Below, piece after piece: positions 6,510 to 14,869 of a stretch of DNA of 23,152 nt (position 1 is its first letter; every line of letters begins with the position of its first letter). A model generated the notes under the pieces. It searched no databases. It saw nothing but the letters and a program-made list of their open reading frames with translations, and had not been told where the DNA came from. A program made the translations under genes and the position numbers. Origin of the DNA: an uncultured Alistipes sp. (GTDB lineage Bacteria > Bacteroidota > Bacteroidia > Bacteroidales > UBA932); assembly GCA_900544195.1 (NCBI GenBank), contig UQUJ01000050.1:1-23152 (forward strand), in the 5' to 3' direction.

Positions 6510-7517
6510 CTATTTGCCGTCATTTCCGTCACTGTCCCATTCAAATGAGTATAAAAGCGACTCGGTTTGCCTCAGATATTGCCGCTTGTCGTACTTTGGA
6601 GCATAGACCCATGCCTCCAGCACGATGATGTCCTTGCCGTCCTTGCTGTAGAAAGAGTGTGAGACGAACGGGCCACCCATGTAGTCATTATAGACTTCCC
6701 ACAGGCCTCTGGTCTCCACGAAATCCAGATTATGGTATTTGAGGAACTTTATCCCCGGCTTGACGAACACGCTGGTGGTCATGTATGAGTTCTCGGCCGT
6801 GCCCGGGACATATTCCTTCAGAAAGGCGTTGCGTCTGGCGATGATGTTTTCCTCCGAGAACGGATCCCTGTCTGTCGCCGGGTATTTGTAGATGAAGATC
6901 CCTTGGGTGCTGTACTGCTTCTCGTCCGCGATCCAGATGAAATCGTCAGTCACTTTCTTGAGATTGTAACCGATCGGAAAGTGGACACGTCCGCCTACCA
7001 TCCTGGCCACTACATCTCCAAGTTTTGTCTCCTCGTAGAGCAATGTGTTGGCTATCACTCTGTTCCTTTCGGCCTGCTCGATTGCCCCGGTGATGTTCTC
7101 CCCGTTCCTTTCCAAAACGACCATCGCCGAGTCAGCGCACGAGGCGTTGACCTGGATCACACACTGGGGGTGGGCCCAGACGTCAGTCCGATAGACGACC
7201 CCCTGCTTCACGACTGTAGAGTCGATGTTGAATATCACGATGTTCCTGTGGAGTTTGAACATGTCGGAGAACGCTCCCGGCGCGAGGTTTACCAATGAAT
7301 ATAACGGCTCCCTCTGCGGCAGGTACTCGCAGTCTCTGGCCAGAAGGCTGCCGATTTCATTGCCGAGGTTGCCTTCCCAGTTGTCTTTGCCGACCACAAT
7401 GATGACCTCGCCGGCCTTGCCCGAGACATTGGGCAGGAGGGTCTTAGTGTTGTTCCCGCAGGACACGGCGCTGAGCAAAGTGATTGTGCTGATGACGATT
7501 CTTGATATGTTTCTCAT
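6510..7517 (-). CDS. DUF4837 family lipoprotein
   Basis: Function unknown. From the ATG at 7517 the product is 335 aa, with a lipoprotein signal peptide (MRNISR, hydrophobic core, then LSAVSC with the lipid-anchored Cys at about 20). The body starts GKAGEVIIVVGKDNWEGNLG and includes FNIDSTVVKQGVVYR and LWEVYNDYMGGPFVSHSFY, as in the DUF4837 family of Bacteroidota; the mature protein should sit in the periplasm or outer envelope. A longer frame from a TTG at 7541 is unlikely: that TTG lies inside the -7 promoter element, and an AAGGA sequence precedes the ATG at 7517. It is downstream of rseP on the same strand but has its own promoter. Confidence 0.82.
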   Translation of the reverse strand: MRNISRIVISTITLLSAVSCGNNTKTLLPNVSGKAGEVIIVVGKDNWEGNLGNEIGSLLARDCEYLPQREPLYSLVNLAPGAFSDMFKLHRNIVIFNIDSTVVKQGVVYRTDVWAHPQCVIQVNASCADSAMVVLERNGENITGAIEQAERNRVIANTLLYEETKLGDVVARMVGGRVHFPIGYNLKKVTDDFIWIADEKQYSTQGIFIYKYPATDRDPFSEENIIARRNAFLKEYVPGTAENSYMTTSVFVKPGIKFLKYHNLDFVETRGLWEVYNDYMGGPFVSHSFYSKDGKDIIVLEAWVYAPKYDKRQYLRQTESLLYSFEWDSDGNDGK

Positions 7518-7538
7518 TTCCTTATGTTTTTCCGACTG

Positions 7539-7570
7539 CAAAGTTACGTCAAAGTTCCAACAAGTTCAAA
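7539..7570 (-). promoter_or_regulatory. Promoter of the DUF4837 lipoprotein gene
   Basis: On the minus strand: TTTG (7570-7567), a 20-nt spacer, then TAACTTTG (7546-7539), very close to the Bacteroidota consensus. It puts the mRNA start around 7534-7531, 14-17 nt before the chosen ATG, and rules out the TTG start at 7541. Confidence 0.75.
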
Positions 7571-7650
7571 TTCGGGATCGGTGTAATACTCTCGCGCATT
7601 GAAGTTAAGAGATTGATAATCAGATGCGATGTCGTGTGTCTTCTCTTTTT

Positions 7651-7708
7651 GTCGCTTCGGCAGGCTCAGTGACCGGCCAATTTCGGTCGCTGAGTCCGTC
7701 GAAGCGAC
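7651..7708. repeat. Palindromic repeat (REP-like) after rseP
   Basis: GTCGCTTCG...CTCAG.GACCG (7651-7675) is matched in inverse by CGGTCGCTGAG...CGAAGCGAC (7684-7708). The 24-bp right arm (7685-7708) recurs at 14579-14602 with a 3-base difference. It begins 6 bp past the rseP stop and may act as its transcript end. The motif resembles a common intergenic repeat family. Confidence 0.6.
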
Positions 7709-7713
7709 ATCCA

Positions 7714-9057
7714 TTACCTGACCAACCGTGAGATGTCGTTCCCGAAAGCCAGTACCATAAGCAGCAGCAGCAGGAACATCCCGACAATCTGCGCGGCGGT
7801 GAGGAACTTGTCGCTCGGTTTGCGTCCCGTGATCATCTCGTAGAGGCAGAACACGATGTGCCCGCCGTCAAGCGCCGGAATCGGCAGAAGGTTCATCACT
7901 CCGAGCATGATTGACAGCAGAGCGAGTATATTCAGGAACCTGTACCAGTCCCATGTAGCCGGGAAAACCTGCCCGATCGCGATGAAACTTCCCACAGACT
8001 TGTAGGCCTCCGTGCTCGGCGAAGCCACCAGCTTCAGATCCCTGAGATATCCTCCTATCGTGCTGAAAGTCAGCTTGAATCCTGCCGGAATAGCGCCGGC
8101 CAAGGAATATTCTTTCGTCACGACTCCCGGAATCCGCATGTAAACCCCGATCCTGCCGGTGGAGTCCACCTGCAGTGGCATCTGAAGGGTGTCGCGTCCG
8201 CGCAGGATGGTGGCAGTCACCGTCCCGCCTCCGACTTCCGAAAGATATTTTCTGGAGTCCTGCACGAATGGCGTGCTGACGCTGTCAATCGCGATGATCC
8301 TGTCATCCTGCAGCAGTCCGGCCGCGGAGTTTGCCGAAGCGCTCATCACAGAATCAACCACGAACGGCACTGCGAGATCAAACACTCCCGGAGTGTTGAG
8401 CACCGCCCCTATCTTCGAACGGTCAATGTAGAGGTTGATGGTGTCGTTGTCCCTCAGGACCGTGACCTTGCCAACATTCCTGCGCGCCAGATCGGCCTGA
8501 AGCATCCCGAAATTCTCGGGAACATATTCATCCATCCGGATGATGTGGTCCCCGTTGCGGAAGCCCAGTTCGACACCTAACTCATTGGTGTAGATCTGGC
8601 TGCCCTCGTTGCTGATGTAGGCGCTGCCCCAGATGGCCATGATCCCGATGTAGGCGATGATCGCGAATATGAAATTGTAAAGCACACCGCCACCCATGAC
8701 CAAGAGCCTCTGCCAGGCCTTCTTGGTGCGGAACTCCCATGGCTGCGGATCCTTCTTCATGGACTCCATGTCCATCGACTCGTCGATCATCCCGCAGATC
8801 TTGCAGTAACCGCCGAGCGGCAGCCAGCCGATGCCATATTCAGTCTCCCAATCCTTCGCTTCAGGGAATATTCTGGTGAACCATTTCCCCTTGGTGCTGA
8901 ACAGCTTGGTGCCGCCGGCGTCGAAGAAGAGGAAAAACTTGTCCACGCGGATCCCGAACAGCTTCGCGAACGTGAAGTGTCCGAACTCGTGGATTACAAT
9001 AAGTATGGAAAGCGCAAGAATGACTTGCAGAATCTTGATCAGAACAACAACCATCAT
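7714..9057 (-). CDS. rseP: RIP metalloprotease, site-2 protease RseP
   Basis: Inner-membrane zinc protease that cuts substrates within the membrane (anti-sigma factors, signal-peptide remnants). The 447-aa product has the zinc motif HEFGH (His 23, Glu 24, His 27) in the first membrane helix, PDZ-type periplasmic sequence in the middle (about residues 120-300), and the second family motif NLLPIPALDGGH, which supplies the third zinc ligand, before the last helices. Length fits the family. The start at 9057 shares one base with the dxr stop (TGATG), so translation is probably coupled; a TTG one codon upstream is less likely. The M23-dxr-rseP order links envelope maintenance with isoprenoid supply. 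Confidence 0.93.
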   Translation of the reverse strand: MMVVVLIKILQVILALSILIVIHEFGHFTFAKLFGIRVDKFFLFFDAGGTKLFSTKGKWFTRIFPEAKDWETEYGIGWLPLGGYCKICGMIDESMDMESMKKDPQPWEFRTKKAWQRLLVMGGGVLYNFIFAIIAYIGIMAIWGSAYISNEGSQIYTNELGVELGFRNGDHIIRMDEYVPENFGMLQADLARRNVGKVTVLRDNDTINLYIDRSKIGAVLNTPGVFDLAVPFVVDSVMSASANSAAGLLQDDRIIAIDSVSTPFVQDSRKYLSEVGGGTVTATILRGRDTLQMPLQVDSTGRIGVYMRIPGVVTKEYSLAGAIPAGFKLTFSTIGGYLRDLKLVASPSTEAYKSVGSFIAIGQVFPATWDWYRFLNILALLSIMLGVMNLLPIPALDGGHIVFCLYEMITGRKPSDKFLTAAQIVGMFLLLLLMVLAFGNDISRLVR

Positions 9058-10229
9058 CAACCTTTCTTAGCTATGCCCTCAATCTTTCTTTGGGCCAATG
9101 AATATATTTCCTCGTTTGTCTTGAAGATGTCCTCGACGGAAGGCTCCTTCACGAACGGAGCGCATTCAATGCACTCTCCGACCACATCGGTGATCCCGTA
9201 GAACGGAATCCTGTCCTGAAGGTACGCCGCCACCGCCGCCTCGTTCGCCGCGTTCAGGGCGCAAGGAATATTCCCGCCCCGCTCCATGGCCTTGTAGGCA
9301 AGCTTCAAAGCCGGGAACTTCTCCATGTCCGGCTTGAAGAAAGTGAATCCTCCGAGTTCGGCGAAGTCCAGTTTTTTGTTCGTGAGCGGAAGCCTCTCCG
9401 GGAATCCGATGGCGAACTGGATAGGCTCGCGCATGTCAGGGCTGGCGAGCTGGGCGATCACGGCCCCGTCTTCATATTCAACCATCGAATGGATGATGGA
9501 TTCCGGGTGGACGACGACGTTGATCCTGTCCACCGGGGTGTCGAAGAGCCACCTCGCCTCGATCACCTCGAAGCCTTTGTTCATCATTGTGGCTGAGTCG
9601 ATAGTGATCTTCGCTCCCATGCTCCAGTTCGGATGCTTGAGGGCCATGTCCTTTGTCGCTCCGCTGATCCGCTCCCTGTCCCATGTCCTGAACGGTCCGC
9701 CGGATGCTGTCAGATGGATCTTATGGATGGCGTTCCCTTGGGCCGCAAGAAGGCATTGGAATATCGCCGAGTGTTCGGAGTCCACAGGAAGGATCGGGGC
9801 GTGGTATTTTCTTGACATTCCCATCACGATCGAGCCGGCGGCCACGAGAGTCTCCTTGTTTGCAAGGGCGATGACTTTTCCGGCGCCGATCGCGGCCATT
9901 GTCGGGGCTAGTCCGCTGAATCCGACCATCGCCGCCACCACGATGTCCACCCTGTCGCTCGTCACCAGATCGCAGACAGATTTCATTCCGGCGAACACCT
10001 TCGTGTCTTTGCCGTCCAACGCGTCCGCGAGGTTCTTGTACTTTGTCTCGTCACAGATGACGGCGTTGTTGGCGTCAAACTCTTTGGCCTGGCGGGCCAT
10101 CAACTCCCAACTGCCTTTGCAGGTAAGCAGCTCCACCTCAAAAAGATCCTTGTGTTCCCTGATCACGTCCAGGGTCTGTCTGCCGATCGAACCGGTCGAG
10201 CCGAGTATCGCTATTCTTCTCTTTTCCAT
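9057..10229 (-). CDS. dxr: 1-deoxy-D-xylulose 5-phosphate reductoisomerase
   Basis: Second step of the MEP isoprenoid pathway: turns 1-deoxy-D-xylulose 5-phosphate into 2-C-methyl-D-erythritol 4-phosphate with NADPH and a divalent metal. The 390-aa product has the dinucleotide motif ILGSTGSIGRQT (about residues 8-19), VALANKETLV-type sequence (IALANKETLVAAG), the metal-binding PVDSEHSAIFQCL, the flexible loop KHPNWSMGAKITIDSATMMN and NKGFEVIEA. All parts are present and length is normal. Its ATG overlaps the stop of the upstream M23 gene (TGATG) and its stop overlaps rseP in the same way. Confidence 0.96.
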   Translation of the reverse strand: MEKRRIAILGSTGSIGRQTLDVIREHKDLFEVELLTCKGSWELMARQAKEFDANNAVICDETKYKNLADALDGKDTKVFAGMKSVCDLVTSDRVDIVVAAMVGFSGLAPTMAAIGAGKVIALANKETLVAAGSIVMGMSRKYHAPILPVDSEHSAIFQCLLAAQGNAIHKIHLTASGGPFRTWDRERISGATKDMALKHPNWSMGAKITIDSATMMNKGFEVIEARWLFDTPVDRINVVVHPESIIHSMVEYEDGAVIAQLASPDMREPIQFAIGFPERLPLTNKKLDFAELGGFTFFKPDMEKFPALKLAYKAMERGGNIPCALNAANEAAVAAYLQDRIPFYGITDVVGECIECAPFVKEPSVEDIFKTNEEIYSLAQRKIEGIAKKG

Positions 10230-11080
10230 CAGAAACTAATATATTTGGTTGGATCCACGGCATCTCCTTTGTGCCAGAGTTCGAAATGAAGATGCTCGCC
10301 GTCGGAGAGGGAACCGGTGCCGCCAAGTATCGCGATCGGAGTCCCGGCCGTCACCTTGTCCCCGGTCTTCTTCATGAGCTTCTGGTTGTGCTTGTAGACC
10401 GAGATGATGTCACCCTCATGCTGGATCCTTATGGTGTAGCCATCCGTGTCCGTCCATCCGTCCGAGATCACGGTCCCGTCCAGAACGGACATGACCACCG
10501 AGTTCCCGGGAGCCGTGATGTCAATGTAAGGATGCAGGGCCTTGTCATAGCCTTGGGAGACCACGCCTTTGAGCGGCGTGAAGAAATGCATCCCTTCGAT
10601 CGGAAGGGTCCTTGAGGAATTGGACTTGATGTCGAATCTGTCCTCGTCCGCGACTTCTTTCCTTAGAAGGGAGTCCTTCTGCGCTATTTCCTTCATGTCG
10701 GCCGCAGTGGATGCGGCGCTCCTCCTGACTTCCATCAGACTGTCGATCTTGAGAGGCTCCTGGCCGTCCACGACCCTGCGGAGATTCTCTGAGTACAACT
10801 CCCATTTCGTTATGACATTCTCCAGAGAGTCAATCCTGATGGCGTTCTGGATCGCATCGTGCTTTGTGCGCGCGTCAGGGTAACCCGGAATCAAGGCCCG
10901 TACCGGGGTGAACGCTATGATGCAGAAGATGACGGAGATTGTGACCACAATGACAGTTATCGCTGTCACGAGGACTCCTATCCTCGTGAATTTTCTGGAC
11001 CACAACTTGTCATGGGTGTCATCATCCACTATCGTGAATCTGAGGTTATTGCTAGTGCCGCCTTTTTTCTGTCTGGACAT
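10229..11080 (-). CDS. M23 family metallopeptidase, membrane-anchored
   Basis: The 283-aa product is a probable peptidoglycan endopeptidase. It has a cytoplasmic N-terminus (1-33), one membrane helix (about 34-57), a mainly helical linker (about 70-150) and a C-terminal LytM domain (about 163-283). Zinc and catalytic residues appear intact: His 183 and Asp 187 (HPYID, where Tyr replaces the usual Gly), His 231 (YKHNQ), and His 263/265 (HLHFE). The domain faces the periplasm. The stop overlaps the dxr start by one base (TGATG). I see no clear promoter in the 45 bp separating it from the divergent ruvX. A role as an activator of another hydrolase is less likely, since the zinc residues are kept. 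Confidence 0.88.
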   Translation of the reverse strand: MSRQKKGGTSNNLRFTIVDDDTHDKLWSRKFTRIGVLVTAITVIVVTISVIFCIIAFTPVRALIPGYPDARTKHDAIQNAIRIDSLENVITKWELYSENLRRVVDGQEPLKIDSLMEVRRSAASTAADMKEIAQKDSLLRKEVADEDRFDIKSNSSRTLPIEGMHFFTPLKGVVSQGYDKALHPYIDITAPGNSVVMSVLDGTVISDGWTDTDGYTIRIQHEGDIISVYKHNQKLMKKTGDKVTAGTPIAILGGTGSLSDGEHLHFELWHKGDAVDPTKYISF

Positions 11081-11085
11081 AAGAT

Positions 11086-11116
11086 TTTGACTTGAAAGCC
11101 TTTTTCGTTAACTTTG
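11086..11116 (+). promoter_or_regulatory. Promoter of the ruvX-def-pmm-M23 operon
   Basis: TTTG (11086-11089), a 19-nt spacer, then TAACTTTG (11109-11116). Transcription would start only about 3-5 nt before the ruvX ATG at 11126, giving a nearly leaderless mRNA. Confidence 0.7.
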
Positions 11117-11125
11117 CGGATTACA

Positions 11126-11545
11126 ATGGACAGGATCATCGGCATAGATTACGGACGCAAGCGCGTTGGGGTCGCGGTCAGCGATCCCCTGGGTGTTTTT
11201 GCCTCAGCCCTGGACACGGTTCCGGCTGCAAAGATAATAGAATATATCAAAAATTATGCTCAAAAGGAGACCATAACCCGCTTTGTGGTCGGCTATCCGA
11301 TGAACATGAACAACAAACCGTCCGAGGCCGCCGCCGACGTGGAGATATTCCTGAAGAATCTCGCCAAGGCTTTCCCAGGCATTCCAGTTACTCTTGAGGA
11401 TGAACGGTTCACATCTGTACTCGCTCATCGTGCGATGATTGATGGGGGCATGAAGGCGAAGGATCGCAGGGACAAGACTTCGGTGGACAAGATCAGCGCC
11501 GCGATCATTCTCCAAAGCTATCTTGACAGGGCAAACAGAAACTAA
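11126..11545 (+). CDS. ruvX: Putative pre-16S rRNA nuclease / Holliday junction resolvase-like protein (YqgF/RuvX)
   Basis: YqgF-family RNase H-fold protein; in E. coli it is an essential pre-16S rRNA maturation nuclease, and the family was first described as a Holliday junction resolvase. From the ATG at 11126 the product is 139 aa, with GIDYGRKRVGVAVSD (catalytic Asp at about residue 8), VVGYPMNMNNKPSEAA, the Glu/Asp motif LEDERFTS, and a C-terminal DKISAAIILQSYL holding the last acidic residue. The TTG four codons upstream falls within or beside the promoter -7 element, so it is not the start. It leads an operon, with def 11 bp downstream. Confidence 0.9.
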   Translation: MDRIIGIDYGRKRVGVAVSDPLGVFASALDTVPAAKIIEYIKNYAQKETITRFVVGYPMNMNNKPSEAAADVEIFLKNLAKAFPGIPVTLEDERFTSVLAHRAMIDGGMKAKDRRDKTSVDKISAAIILQSYLDRANRN

Positions 11546-11556
11546 AGGTTAGAGTT

Positions 11557-12111
11557 ATGATATTACCTATTTATTTATACGGTTCTGAGGTCCTCAGGCA
11601 GAAGGCTGCCCCGGCGGATCTCGCGGAAAAGGAAAAGATCACCAAATTGGTGTCCGATATGGAGGAAACCCTCGCCAAATCAGAAGGTTGCGGACTTGCT
11701 GCCCCTCAGGTGGGCGAGAGTGTGCGGATCCTCATTGTCGATGGCACAGGAATGACGGATGTCTATCCTTACCTCGCCGGCTTCAAGAGGGTTATGATCA
11801 ACCCTGTCGTTCTGGAGGAGAGTGAGAAGAAATGTGAATATTCCGAAGGCTGCCTCAGCATCCCTGGCATATACTGCGATGTCACAAGGCCACAGAGCAT
11901 TACTGTTGAATATTACAACGGTGATTTCGAGAAGGTTACCGAGACTTTAGACAAGTTCGCCTGCCGCATGGTCCAGCACGAGATGTCCCATCTGGACGGA
12001 GATCTGTTCGTGGATCATGTCGCTCCGATAAGGAAGAAGATAATTTCGAAAAAGTTGATGAACATCGCGAAAGGAAAGGTTTTTGCAAAGTACGCCACAA
12101 AAATTAAATAA
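11557..12111 (+). CDS. def: Peptide deformylase
   Basis: Metalloenzyme that removes the formyl group from the N-terminal methionine of new proteins. The 184-aa product has all three family motifs: GCGLAAPQVG (motif 1), EGCLS (motif 2, with the metal-binding Cys) and QHEMSH (motif 3, HExxH with two metal-binding His and the catalytic Glu), followed by LDGDLFVDH. The Ser in HEMSH, where Asp or Glu is common, is a small variation. It sits 11 bp after ruvX and 11 bp before the phosphomutase, clearly in an operon. Confidence 0.95.
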   Translation: MILPIYLYGSEVLRQKAAPADLAEKEKITKLVSDMEETLAKSEGCGLAAPQVGESVRILIVDGTGMTDVYPYLAGFKRVMINPVVLEESEKKCEYSEGCLSIPGIYCDVTRPQSITVEYYNGDFEKVTETLDKFACRMVQHEMSHLDGDLFVDHVAPIRKKIISKKLMNIAKGKVFAKYATKIK

Positions 12112-12122
12112 ACATTACGACT

Positions 12123-13481
12123 ATGGGTGCATTTCATGCGTATGACATACGCGGAGTCTATAACGTTGACTTCGATCGTAACACCGCCTACAAGGTAGGC
12201 TATTTTCTTCCGGAACTCCTTGGCGCTGACAAGGTTCTTGTCGGCCGCGACTGCAGGACATCATCTCCGGAGATTCATGAATATCTCGTAAAGGGAATCA
12301 CCGACGCCGGCGCTGATGTCTATGACATAGGTCTCAGCACGACCCCGATGGTCTATTTCGGAACCGCCAACTATGGATTCAAGGCCTCGGTACAGATCAC
12401 GGCGTCGCATAATCCTAAGGAATACAACGGAATGAAGGTCTCCAGAGAGAACGCCCTTCCTGTCGGTCTGGATTCCGGTCTTGGGCAGATTCAGGAATGG
12501 ATCGAGAGCGGAAGGCCTACTCCTGTGGCTGAGAGAAAAGGGCGGGTCATTCCCAAGGATATTCATAAAGACTATCTTGACTTCCTGCTGAAGTTCAAGG
12601 GTGACTATTCCGACATCAAGATCGCGTTTGACCTTTCCAACGGAATGTCAAGCCTTTATGCCCGCGAGATTTTCGGCGACGAGCCGGCCTACATATTTGA
12701 AGAGTTGGACGGCAACTTCCCGAACCATGAACCTAATCCGCTGATCCCTAAGAATGTCGAGCCGCTACAGGCTCTGGTGAAAAAGACATGTGCGGACATC
12801 GGTGTCATCTACGATGGCGACGCCGACCGTGTGATGTTCGTGGACAACGAGGGCAAGTTCGTCTCTCCTGACCTGATGATCGCCGTTCTCGGTCACTATT
12901 TCATTGACGAGAGACATGAGACCGGAACCGTGCTTCAGGACATCCGCAGCTCAAAGGCGGTAGGGGAGTACCTCACCCCGATGGGATGCAGGATGGCCAC
13001 ATGGAAGGTCGGCCGTGCCTTCGCCGCCAAGAAACTCCGTGAACTTGACGGAGTCTGGGGCGGAGAACTCGCCGGACACTATTATTTCCGTGACTTCTTC
13101 TATTCCGACAGCGGACTTCTCGCTTCCATATTGATTCTGAGGGTTGTGTCCGCCATGAAGAAGAAAGGAGTGACCCTTCACGAACTCATCGGCAGGATCG
13201 CGCGCTACCAGAATTCCGGCGAGATCAACTTCCGCCTTGAGGACAAGAAAGGCGCGATGGACGCTGTCAAGGAATATTTCGTCTCCAAGGAGAAGCCTAC
13301 GGCCGAGATGGATTTCGACGGCTACAGGGTCGAGTTCCCGGACTGGTGGTTCAACATCCGTCCTTCCAACACCGAACCATACCTTAGGTTCATCTGCGAG
13401 GCGACATCGGACGCTCTCCTTGAGGAAAAGATAAGTGAGACCAAGAATCTTCTTGTAGAGAGGTTCGGAGCAAAACTCTAG
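12123..13481 (+). CDS. Phosphomannomutase/phosphoglucomutase
   Basis: Alpha-D-phosphohexomutase that interconverts 1- and 6-phosphates of mannose or glucose for GDP-mannose or UDP-glucose synthesis and surface glycans. The 452-aa product has the four family loops in order: phosphoserine loop TASHNPKEYNGMKVS, metal loop DGDADRVMFVD, sugar-recognition loop GGELAGHYYFRDF, and phosphate-binding loop RPSNTEPYLRF. The GE(L/M)xGHxYF form is that of ManB/AlgC-type bifunctional enzymes, rather than glucosamine mutase (GlmM). It is third in the ruvX-def operon, 6 bp before the LysM peptidase gene. Confidence 0.92.
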   Translation: MGAFHAYDIRGVYNVDFDRNTAYKVGYFLPELLGADKVLVGRDCRTSSPEIHEYLVKGITDAGADVYDIGLSTTPMVYFGTANYGFKASVQITASHNPKEYNGMKVSRENALPVGLDSGLGQIQEWIESGRPTPVAERKGRVIPKDIHKDYLDFLLKFKGDYSDIKIAFDLSNGMSSLYAREIFGDEPAYIFEELDGNFPNHEPNPLIPKNVEPLQALVKKTCADIGVIYDGDADRVMFVDNEGKFVSPDLMIAVLGHYFIDERHETGTVLQDIRSSKAVGEYLTPMGCRMATWKVGRAFAAKKLRELDGVWGGELAGHYYFRDFFYSDSGLLASILILRVVSAMKKKGVTLHELIGRIARYQNSGEINFRLEDKKGAMDAVKEYFVSKEKPTAEMDFDGYRVEFPDWWFNIRPSNTEPYLRFICEATSDALLEEKISETKNLLVERFGAKL

Positions 13482-13487
13482 GCAGGG

Positions 13488-14549
13488 ATGATTCGTGGAA
13501 GATTTAAGGCATGCGCCATTGTCATGGTCCTTGCCTCGATTCAGTTTTCAGTCCCCGCCGTGGCGCAGGACACTACGATCAAGACACGGAAGCAGGCCGA
13601 GATTCTTGTGCCGAGAATCTCGCGGGAATCCGTGCAGTCAATGGACTTGAACAGAGCCGAGGCTCTGGACACGATTGACACCGCTGATCCTCACATAAAG
13701 ATCCTGCTCCTTTCGGACTACACCTGGAAGTATTACAAGGATTCCACCTATGCGCGTGACCATCAGGTGTTCAATGAGTACTGGACCCATGATTATCCGG
13801 ATCCGTACCGTGTTTCCTTGGAGGAGCTTCCCGATGAGATCGCTCTTTGGATCGTCGACACATTGAGTGAGTACAAGTGCCCTCATCAGAATGATGTCTA
13901 TTCAAAGTTCGGCTATCGTCACAGGCGCAGACATCAAGGCGTGGATCTTCCGCTGCACACCGGCACACCGGTCTATGCCGCCTTTGACGGCAAGGTCCGG
14001 ATATCGAAGCGTTACAAGGGCTATGGCAATCTTGTGGTCCTTCGCCACGACAACGGCCTTGAGACATTCTACGGCCATCTTTCCAAGATTTATGTCAAGG
14101 ATGACCAGTGGGTGAACGCCGGCACGATCATCGGTCTCGGCGGTTCGACAGGGCGCTCCACCGGCCCGCATCTTCATTTCGAGACCCGTTACAAGGGCTA
14201 CGCCTTCGATCCTGAATGGCTGATCGATTTCCATTCCGGCACATTGAGGCACAGGTTGTTCGTGCTCAAGAAGAAGTATCTGAACGCGAGCAGCAAGTAT
14301 GTTCCGGAGAGTGAGCAGGAGGAGATCGACATCCTTGAGGGTGACGCCAAGGACAAGGAGGAGGCCGCCAAGAAGGCCGAGGCCGAGAGAAAGGCCGCTG
14401 CCGCCGCCCGGTACCACACCATCCGTCAGGGTGACACCCTCGGCGCTCTTGCCCGGAAGTACCGCACCTCTGTCAAGACTCTCTGCCGTCTCAATGGCAT
14501 CAAGGAAACCACGACCCTGCGTCTTGGCAAGAAGCTGCGTGTGAAGTAG
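13488..14549 (+). CDS. Secreted M23 peptidase with C-terminal LysM domain
   Basis: Peptidoglycan endopeptidase or hydrolase activator acting in the periplasm. The 353-aa product has a signal peptide (cleavage after about residue 26, VPAVA/QD), an N-terminal region with no recognised domain (about 30-135), a LytM domain with His 149 and Asp 153 (HQGVD), His 197 (YGHLS) and His 228/230 (HLHFE), a charged Lys/Glu/Ala-rich helical linker (about 277-304), and a LysM repeat (YHTIRQGDTLGALARKYRT..., about 306-353) that should bind the glycan strand. All zinc residues are present, so an active enzyme is likely. It is last in the operon. Confidence 0.92.
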   Translation: MIRGRFKACAIVMVLASIQFSVPAVAQDTTIKTRKQAEILVPRISRESVQSMDLNRAEALDTIDTADPHIKILLLSDYTWKYYKDSTYARDHQVFNEYWTHDYPDPYRVSLEELPDEIALWIVDTLSEYKCPHQNDVYSKFGYRHRRRHQGVDLPLHTGTPVYAAFDGKVRISKRYKGYGNLVVLRHDNGLETFYGHLSKIYVKDDQWVNAGTIIGLGGSTGRSTGPHLHFETRYKGYAFDPEWLIDFHSGTLRHRLFVLKKKYLNASSKYVPESEQEEIDILEGDAKDKEEAAKKAEAERKAAAAARYHTIRQGDTLGALARKYRTSVKTLCRLNGIKETTTLRLGKKLRVK

Positions 14550-14560
14550 TGCTTTCTTCC

Positions 14561-14602
14561 GGTCGCTGAATTTATGTCGGTCGCTGAGCTTGTCGAAGCG
14601 AC
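14561..14602 (+). repeat. REP-like repeat, second copy
   Basis: GGTCGCTGA occurs at 14561-14569 and again at the head of a 24-bp unit (14579-14602) that matches 7685-7708 except for three central bases. It starts 11 bp after the M23/LysM stop, mirroring the position of the other copy after rseP. Confidence 0.55.
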
Positions 14603-14619
14603 TGCCTGAAATAAGAGAG

Positions 14620-14686
14620 GCGAAGAACTTTCCCCTTTGCGATTTTTGCACGTTACCAAAAATTCGCAAAGGGGAAAGTTCTTCGC
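14620..14686. terminator. Long perfect hairpin, probable terminator of the ruvX operon
   Basis: A 23-bp arm (14620-14642, GCGAAGAACTTTCCCCTTTG and three more bases) is repeated exactly in reverse complement at 14664-14686. A further ATTTTTG/CAAAAAT pairing in the loop gives a 67-nt stem. It lies 70 bp after the last operon gene. There is no U-tract, but long stems of this kind also follow other genes here (5901-5938, 19790-19831). Confidence 0.55.
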
Positions 14687-14830
14687 TGATTGAGGCATTG
14701 GATTACAATACCATCGCCCAAATTGTGCGGATCGCCGTGATGAAAAGTCTTTGATAATAAACGTTTTGGCTACTTTGCTTTAGTGGTTTCAGGCTAAAGT
14801 CAATGATTCAATCATTTGGCTATAAGTTTG

Positions 14831-14869
14831 TTATCAGCCACTCGTTGATTCTGAATGAGTGGCTGATAA
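14831..14869. repeat. 13-bp inverted repeat in the gap before tRNA-Met
   Basis: TTATCAGCCACTC (14831-14843) pairs perfectly with GAGTGGCTGATAA (14857-14869), with extra ATTC/GAAT pairing in the loop. There is no adjacent gene end, so it is not obviously a terminator. Confidence 0.5.

Noticed and set aside
9325..10239. Open frame of about 300 codons opposite dxr
   Set aside because: Antisense shadow of dxr; no recognisable domain and no promoter.
13902..14669. Open frame opposite the M23/LysM gene
   Set aside because: Leu/Gly-rich shadow frame that starts inside an intergenic hairpin.
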